From an uncultured Ruminococcus sp. (GTDB lineage Bacteria > Bacillota > Clostridia > Oscillospirales > Acutalibacteraceae), in assembly GCA_902773065.1 (NCBI GenBank), contig CACYDD010000108.1:1-8536 (forward strand): a stretch of DNA of 8,536 nucleotides. Reading direction: 5' to 3'. Below, in pieces: positions 6,025-8,536 of this stretch. A program made the translations under genes and the position numbers. Within the stretch, counting starts at the first letter, position 1, and each line of letters begins with the position of its first letter. Under the pieces are notes generated by a model. It was not told where the DNA came from. It searched no databases and saw only the letters and a program-made list of their open reading frames with translations.

Positions 6025-6669
6025 ATGTATGATAAAATACTTACATCCCTGTCATACGGTATGTTTGCCGTCGGAGTGAAGGGGGATCATGCGCCGAATG
6101 CCTGCATCGTAAATACGGTTATGCAGATCTCTTCCCTGCCTATGACGATTGCTGTCAGCATTAACCACAACAACTACACAAATGAATGTATCAAAAAATA
6201 CGGCGAATTCACCGTCAGCGTTCTTTCGGAAAACACCTCTGGTACTGCCATTGGTGCACTCGGATATACCTCGGGGCGTGACAGCAACAAGCTTTCTAAT
6301 GTACGTTATAAAGTTCTCAGAGAAGGTGCTCCTGTCATTCAGGAGGATATCTGCTGTTGGTTCTTCTGCAAGGTAGTACATACTGTCGAAACGATCACAC
6401 ATACGATTTTTATTGCAGAACCGATCGCAGGCAGCGAGTCCATTAAAGGGAAACCCATGACCTACGATTACTACCGCAATGTCATAAAAGGAAAATCTCC
6501 CATCTACGCACCTACCTATGTTGAGGAAAAAGAGGAAGAAGTTGACAAATATGTCTGCACCATCTGCAAATATGAGTACAGCAACAGTCTTGTTCCTTTT
6601 GAAGAGCTTCCCGATGATTGGGTATGCCCCATCTGCGGTGCGCCAAAATCGGTTTTCAAGAAAGAATAA
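6025..6669 (+). CDS. Flavin reductase domain fused to a C-terminal rubredoxin (Hrb-like)
   Basis: A 214-residue cytosolic protein. Residues 1-155 are a flavin reductase-like FMN-binding domain: the typical SYGMFAVGV start, NACIVNTVMQISSLP (25-39), SINHNNYT (45-52), FTVSVLSE (62-69) and SGRD (83-86). After an acidic linker (about 166-173, EEKEEEVD) comes a rubredoxin: CTIC (178-181) and CPIC (201-204) bind one iron, with the conserved FEELPDDWVCP between. The two CxxC pairs are separated by 19 residues instead of the 29 of free rubredoxins, so the central loop is shortened. The layout matches the high-molecular-weight rubredoxin Hrb of Moorella. That protein takes electrons from NAD(P)H via FMN and passes them to the flavodiiron protein FprA for O2 or NO removal. 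No fprA is in the window, so the partner is inferred. AAGGAG at 6007-6012 is 12 bases from the ATG, slightly long. The gene has its own promoter and lies between the two copies of the direct repeat. Confidence 0.92.
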   Translation: MYDKILTSLSYGMFAVGVKGDHAPNACIVNTVMQISSLPMTIAVSINHNNYTNECIKKYGEFTVSVLSENTSGTAIGALGYTSGRDSNKLSNVRYKVLREGAPVIQEDICCWFFCKVVHTVETITHTIFIAEPIAGSESIKGKPMTYDYYRNVIKGKSPIYAPTYVEEKEEEVDKYVCTICKYEYSNSLVPFEELPDDWVCPICGAPKSVFKKE

Positions 6670-6714
6670 TCACTGTTTCTATCTGTAAGATATTTTAGCA
6701 TAACCAATCGATAA

Positions 6715-6753
6715 TGTCAAGTAAACTTGGCAAATTTCATTTCAAACTTGACA
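6715..6753. promoter_or_regulatory. Inverted repeat with alternative pairing arms upstream of nadA
   Basis: TGTCAAGT (6715-6722) is perfectly complementary to ACTTGACA (6746-6753) across 23 bases. The same left arm can also pair with CTTGGCA (6725-6731), forming a tight 7-bp hairpin with loop TAAA and one G-U, followed by a weakly U-rich AAATTTCATTTC. The two structures exclude each other. It lies 46 bases after the rubredoxin gene stop and could be its weak terminator, or an operator or leader element for nadA. TGTC/GACA half-sites bring to mind the NAD repressor NiaR (YrxA), but I recall that consensus only roughly. Confidence 0.4.
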
Positions 6754-6872
6754 CCAGGTGCGTGACCGCACTGGACAATTTCGCATTTCAGTTCTTAATA
6801 ATATTCAAATTCATTGCCGTGCCTTCGCTATGATACTCATGCCGCAGCGATAAATAACGGTTTACAATAAAT
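6748..6872. repeat. Intergenic direct repeat, copy B
   Basis: Counterpart of 5752-5904. It begins with TTGACA (6748-6753), carries the identical 21-base block at 6757-6777 with the GTGCG-TGAC-CGCAC hairpin, and ends with GGTTTACAATAAAT at 6859-6872. Here the stem is extended by CCA facing TGG with a bulged G, where copy A has CCG facing TGG, so pairing is kept despite base change. The middle has diverged and is about 14 bases shorter. No protein is encoded in either copy. Confidence 0.75.
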
Positions 6873-6890
6873 TTGAGTGCGAATTCGGGT

Positions 6891-6905
6891 CCGGCGGCTC
6901 GCCGG
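6891..6905 (+). promoter_or_regulatory. GC-only hairpin in the nadA leader
   Basis: CCGGCG (6891-6896), loop GCT, CGCCGG (6900-6905): a perfect 6-bp GC stem, 18 bases ahead of the GGAG ribosome binding site of nadA (6924-6927). No U-run follows, so it is unlikely to be a terminator. The rest of the 267-base spacer (6670-6936) holds the inverted repeat at 6715-6753 and repeat copy B; I see no convincing promoter for nadA. Confidence 0.4.
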
Positions 6906-6936
6906 TAAAACTAAAAATGACATGGAGTAGATGTTT

Positions 6937-7854
6937 ATGACAATCAGGGAAGTTCAGGACGAAATAATGCGTCTGAAAAAAGAAAACGATATCTGTATTC
7001 TTGCTCACAGCTATCAGGCTCATGAAATACTGGAAGTGGCAGATTTTACAGGTGATTCCTATGCGCTCAGCAAGCTTGCGGCAACCGTTCCGAATAAAAC
7101 CGTGCTGATGTGCGGTGTTCGATTTATGGCAGAAACTGTCAAAATGCTTTCTCCCGAAAAGAAAGTCATTCTTTCCAGCCCTATCGCAGGCTGTCCTATG
7201 GCAGAGCAGATGGATAAGGAACTGATCGAAGCTGTCAAGCTGAAATATCCCGATTATACGGTAGTTGCCTATATCAATACCACAGCGGAACTGAAAACAG
7301 TCTGTGATATCTGTGTTACCTCTTCCTCCGCTGTCAAAATCGTGAAAGCGATCGAAAACAATAACATTCTGTTTATTCCCGACTGCAACCTCGGTGCTTA
7401 TGTCGCATCACAGGTTCCCGAAAAAAATATCAAGCTTCTGCAGGGCGGATGTCCGATCCATGCAGCAGTAACAAAGCGTGAAGCAGAAGCAGCAAAAGAA
7501 GCTTACCCGAATGCACAGCTTCTGGTACATCCCGAATGTGTGCCTTCCGTTGTGGCACTGGCTGATTTTGTCGGCTCAACAACCGCCATTATGAATTATG
7601 CGAAAAATTCAGACCAAAAGGAATTTATCATCGGCACGGAAAACAGCATTGCCGAACATTTACAGTATGAATGTCCCGACAAGAAATTTTATCTTCTTTC
7701 ACAGGCACTCATGTGCAGAAATATGAAATCCACAACACTGATGGATGTTCTCAACTGCGTAAAAGGTGACGGCGGCGATGAAATTTTCCTGGATGACGAA
7801 ACCATCACACAAGCAAGAAAATGTATTGATAAAATGATAGAAATGGGCGGCTGA
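6937..7854 (+). CDS. nadA: Quinolinate synthase NadA
   Basis: A 305-residue cytosolic [4Fe-4S] enzyme that condenses iminoaspartate with dihydroxyacetone phosphate to quinolinate, the second step of de novo NAD synthesis. Three cluster cysteines are visible at Cys86 (IAGCPMA), Cys172 (GGCPIH) and Cys260 (ALMCRNMK). Their 86- and 88-residue spacing fits the compact archaeal/Thermotoga-type NadA (about 300 residues). Other family marks: AHSYQ with His24, ADFTGDSYALS (35-45), CGVRFMAETVKMLSP (59-73), HPEC (198-201) and GTE (233-235). GGAG at 6924-6927 gives 9 bases to ATG 6937 but only 3 to the in-frame ATG 6931, so I chose 6937. The segment before Cys172 reads LLQGGC where most homologues have a WPGFC-like stretch, a modest divergence. 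nadB and nadC, the usual neighbours, are absent here, so L-aspartate oxidase and phosphoribosyltransferase must lie elsewhere if the pathway is complete. Confidence 0.95.
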   Translation: MTIREVQDEIMRLKKENDICILAHSYQAHEILEVADFTGDSYALSKLAATVPNKTVLMCGVRFMAETVKMLSPEKKVILSSPIAGCPMAEQMDKELIEAVKLKYPDYTVVAYINTTAELKTVCDICVTSSSAVKIVKAIENNNILFIPDCNLGAYVASQVPEKNIKLLQGGCPIHAAVTKREAEAAKEAYPNAQLLVHPECVPSVVALADFVGSTTAIMNYAKNSDQKEFIIGTENSIAEHLQYECPDKKFYLLSQALMCRNMKSTTLMDVLNCVKGDGGDEIFLDDETITQARKCIDKMIEMGG

Positions 7855-7868
7855 TCAAAGCTGTAAAC

Positions 7869-7895
7869 GGGCATAACGGCTTTGCTGTTATGCCC
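7869..7895 (+). terminator. 12-bp hairpin after nadA, possible terminator
   Basis: GGGCATAACGGC (7869-7880), loop TTT, GCTGTTATGCCC (7884-7895): twelve pairs with one G-U. It starts 14 bases after the nadA stop. The downstream tail TGATGTATTT is only weakly U-rich, so termination may be partial, or the hairpin may protect the nadA 3' end while the next gene is still read. Confidence 0.5.
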
Positions 7896-7943
7896 TGATG
7901 TATTTAAAAGGGATATGAAAAAAAAGAAAAGGGAGGGAACTAT

Positions 7944-8536
7944 ATGGAAAAAAATGAAAGAATGAAGGCAAAGACAAGGCTGCACAAAAATGAGATAAAG
8001 CAGCGTAAAGGAACAGGTCAAAAGGGAGATTTTGCACCGCCCGATGACGGAATTGCAAAACTGCGAACCGCTGTGTTTGTGCTGCCGTTTCTGATTATCG
8101 GTGCGATGATCCTTGTATTGATCATCGGAATCAATCAATACAGCAAGCTGTTTCATGCAGAAAGCGGAAACAGTCCGGATGTTGCTGCTGCACAGGATAA
8201 TGAGGAAGAACAGGAAGAAAGCGATCTGCTTTTTATTGTTTCCCCCGATATCTCCCTGCCCTCCGATTATAAAATCAGCCTGAAAAAATTCAGGGGTATT
8301 CAGGTGGATCAGCGTATCACCGATTCACTGGAAGAACTGCTGAAGGCGGCAGATCAAGCTGGAATATCTCTGAAATTGACAGGAGGATATGTTTCAGCGG
8401 AAGAACAACATAATTTATACATGGCGGAAGTATCAAAACTTGTCAGTGAAGATGATTTAGCACAGGCAAAGGCAATGGAAGAAGCGGAAAAAATCGTTCC
8501 GTCGGAAAATCATTCGGAATTCCAGACAGGACTGGC
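7944..8536 (+). CDS. Membrane-anchored VanY/DacB-like (peptidase M15B) protein with altered active-site motifs (partial, C-terminus off the window)
   Basis: Starts at ATG 7944 with a very strong GGGAGGG (7931-7937) and stays open for 197 codons to the right edge. Residues 1-41 are basic and cytosolic, about 42-64 are a membrane helix, and 80-94 are an acidic linker; the rest should be extracytoplasmic. From residue 96 it follows the D-Ala-D-Ala carboxypeptidase VanY pattern: LLFIVSPDISLPSDY (95-109), VDQRITDSLEELLKAADQAGI (121-141), GGYVSAEEQHNLY (147-159) and NHSEFQTGL (189-197). In working enzymes the last two blocks read SGYRSxxxQ and SEHQTGLAVD. Here the Arg is Val150 (codon 8391-8393) and the first zinc-ligand His is Phe193 (codon 8520-8522). 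This suggests a non-catalytic cell-wall protein, possibly binding peptidoglycan stems. The remaining zinc ligands lie outside the window. It follows nadA by 89 bases with a hairpin between. Confidence 0.8.
   Translation, partial: MEKNERMKAKTRLHKNEIKQRKGTGQKGDFAPPDDGIAKLRTAVFVLPFLIIGAMILVLIIGINQYSKLFHAESGNSPDVAAAQDNEEEQEESDLLFIVSPDISLPSDYKISLKKFRGIQVDQRITDSLEELLKAADQAGISLKLTGGYVSAEEQHNLYMAEVSKLVSEDDLAQAKAMEEAEKIVPSENHSEFQTGL

Noticed and set aside
6670..6936. Possible NAD-type riboswitch upstream of nadA
   Set aside because: I could not recognise conserved riboswitch elements; only local hairpins and the repeat copy are visible.
7689..8156. 155-codon minus-strand frame across the nadA end and the VanY-like gene start
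   Set aside because: Antisense to two genes with good plus-strand evidence, including a very strong RBS at 7931-7937.

Overview
The window reads as chromosomal DNA of an anaerobic, spore-forming Clostridia-type Firmicute, most likely a Ruminococcus-like member of the Oscillospiraceae. This rests on a SpoVAC homologue, a class B sortase, a flavin reductase-rubredoxin fusion typical of strict anaerobes, a ThiI without rhodanese domain next to a NifS-type desulfurase, strong AGGAGG-like ribosome binding sites, and moderate GC genes separated by AT-rich spacers. The genus is inferred from protein style only.

Left half (1-5102, minus strand, read right to left): a cysteine desulfurase (nifS, TTG start), then after a 141-base spacer the tRNA 4-thiouridine synthetase thiI, then after 37 bases a very large class B sortase that runs off the left edge. 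NifS makes the persulfide that ThiI uses for tRNA thiolation (and possibly thiamine thiazole synthesis). The sortase is unrelated in function but close enough to thiI to share its transcript. The nifS-thiI spacer holds two back-to-back arrays of 7-base tandem repeats. The sortase has an unusual plan: about 215 residues of cytosolic domain, one membrane helix, an intact sortase B domain (His356, Cys455, Arg463), and a C-terminal extension of more than 400 residues with four diverged 58-residue helical repeats.

Middle (5103-6936, plus strand): an AT-rich divergent promoter region, a lone spoVAC (no spoVAD or spoVAE follows), a 331-base gene-free and strongly structured stretch, a flavin reductase-rubredoxin gene with a good sigma-A promoter, and another 267-base spacer. 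The two spacers share a diverged direct repeat of roughly 125-150 bases, so the rubredoxin gene is bracketed by it.

Right end (6937-8536, plus strand): nadA (quinolinate synthase) without nadB or nadC beside it, a 12-bp hairpin, and the start of a membrane-anchored protein of the VanY/DacB (peptidase M15B) type. In the visible part it has lost the Arg of the YRS motif and the first zinc-ligand His, so it may be a pseudo-peptidase.

Most unusual points: the sortase architecture, the degenerate VanY-like protein, the repeat pair around the rubredoxin gene, and the heptamer arrays. No complete new defence or mobile system is visible.
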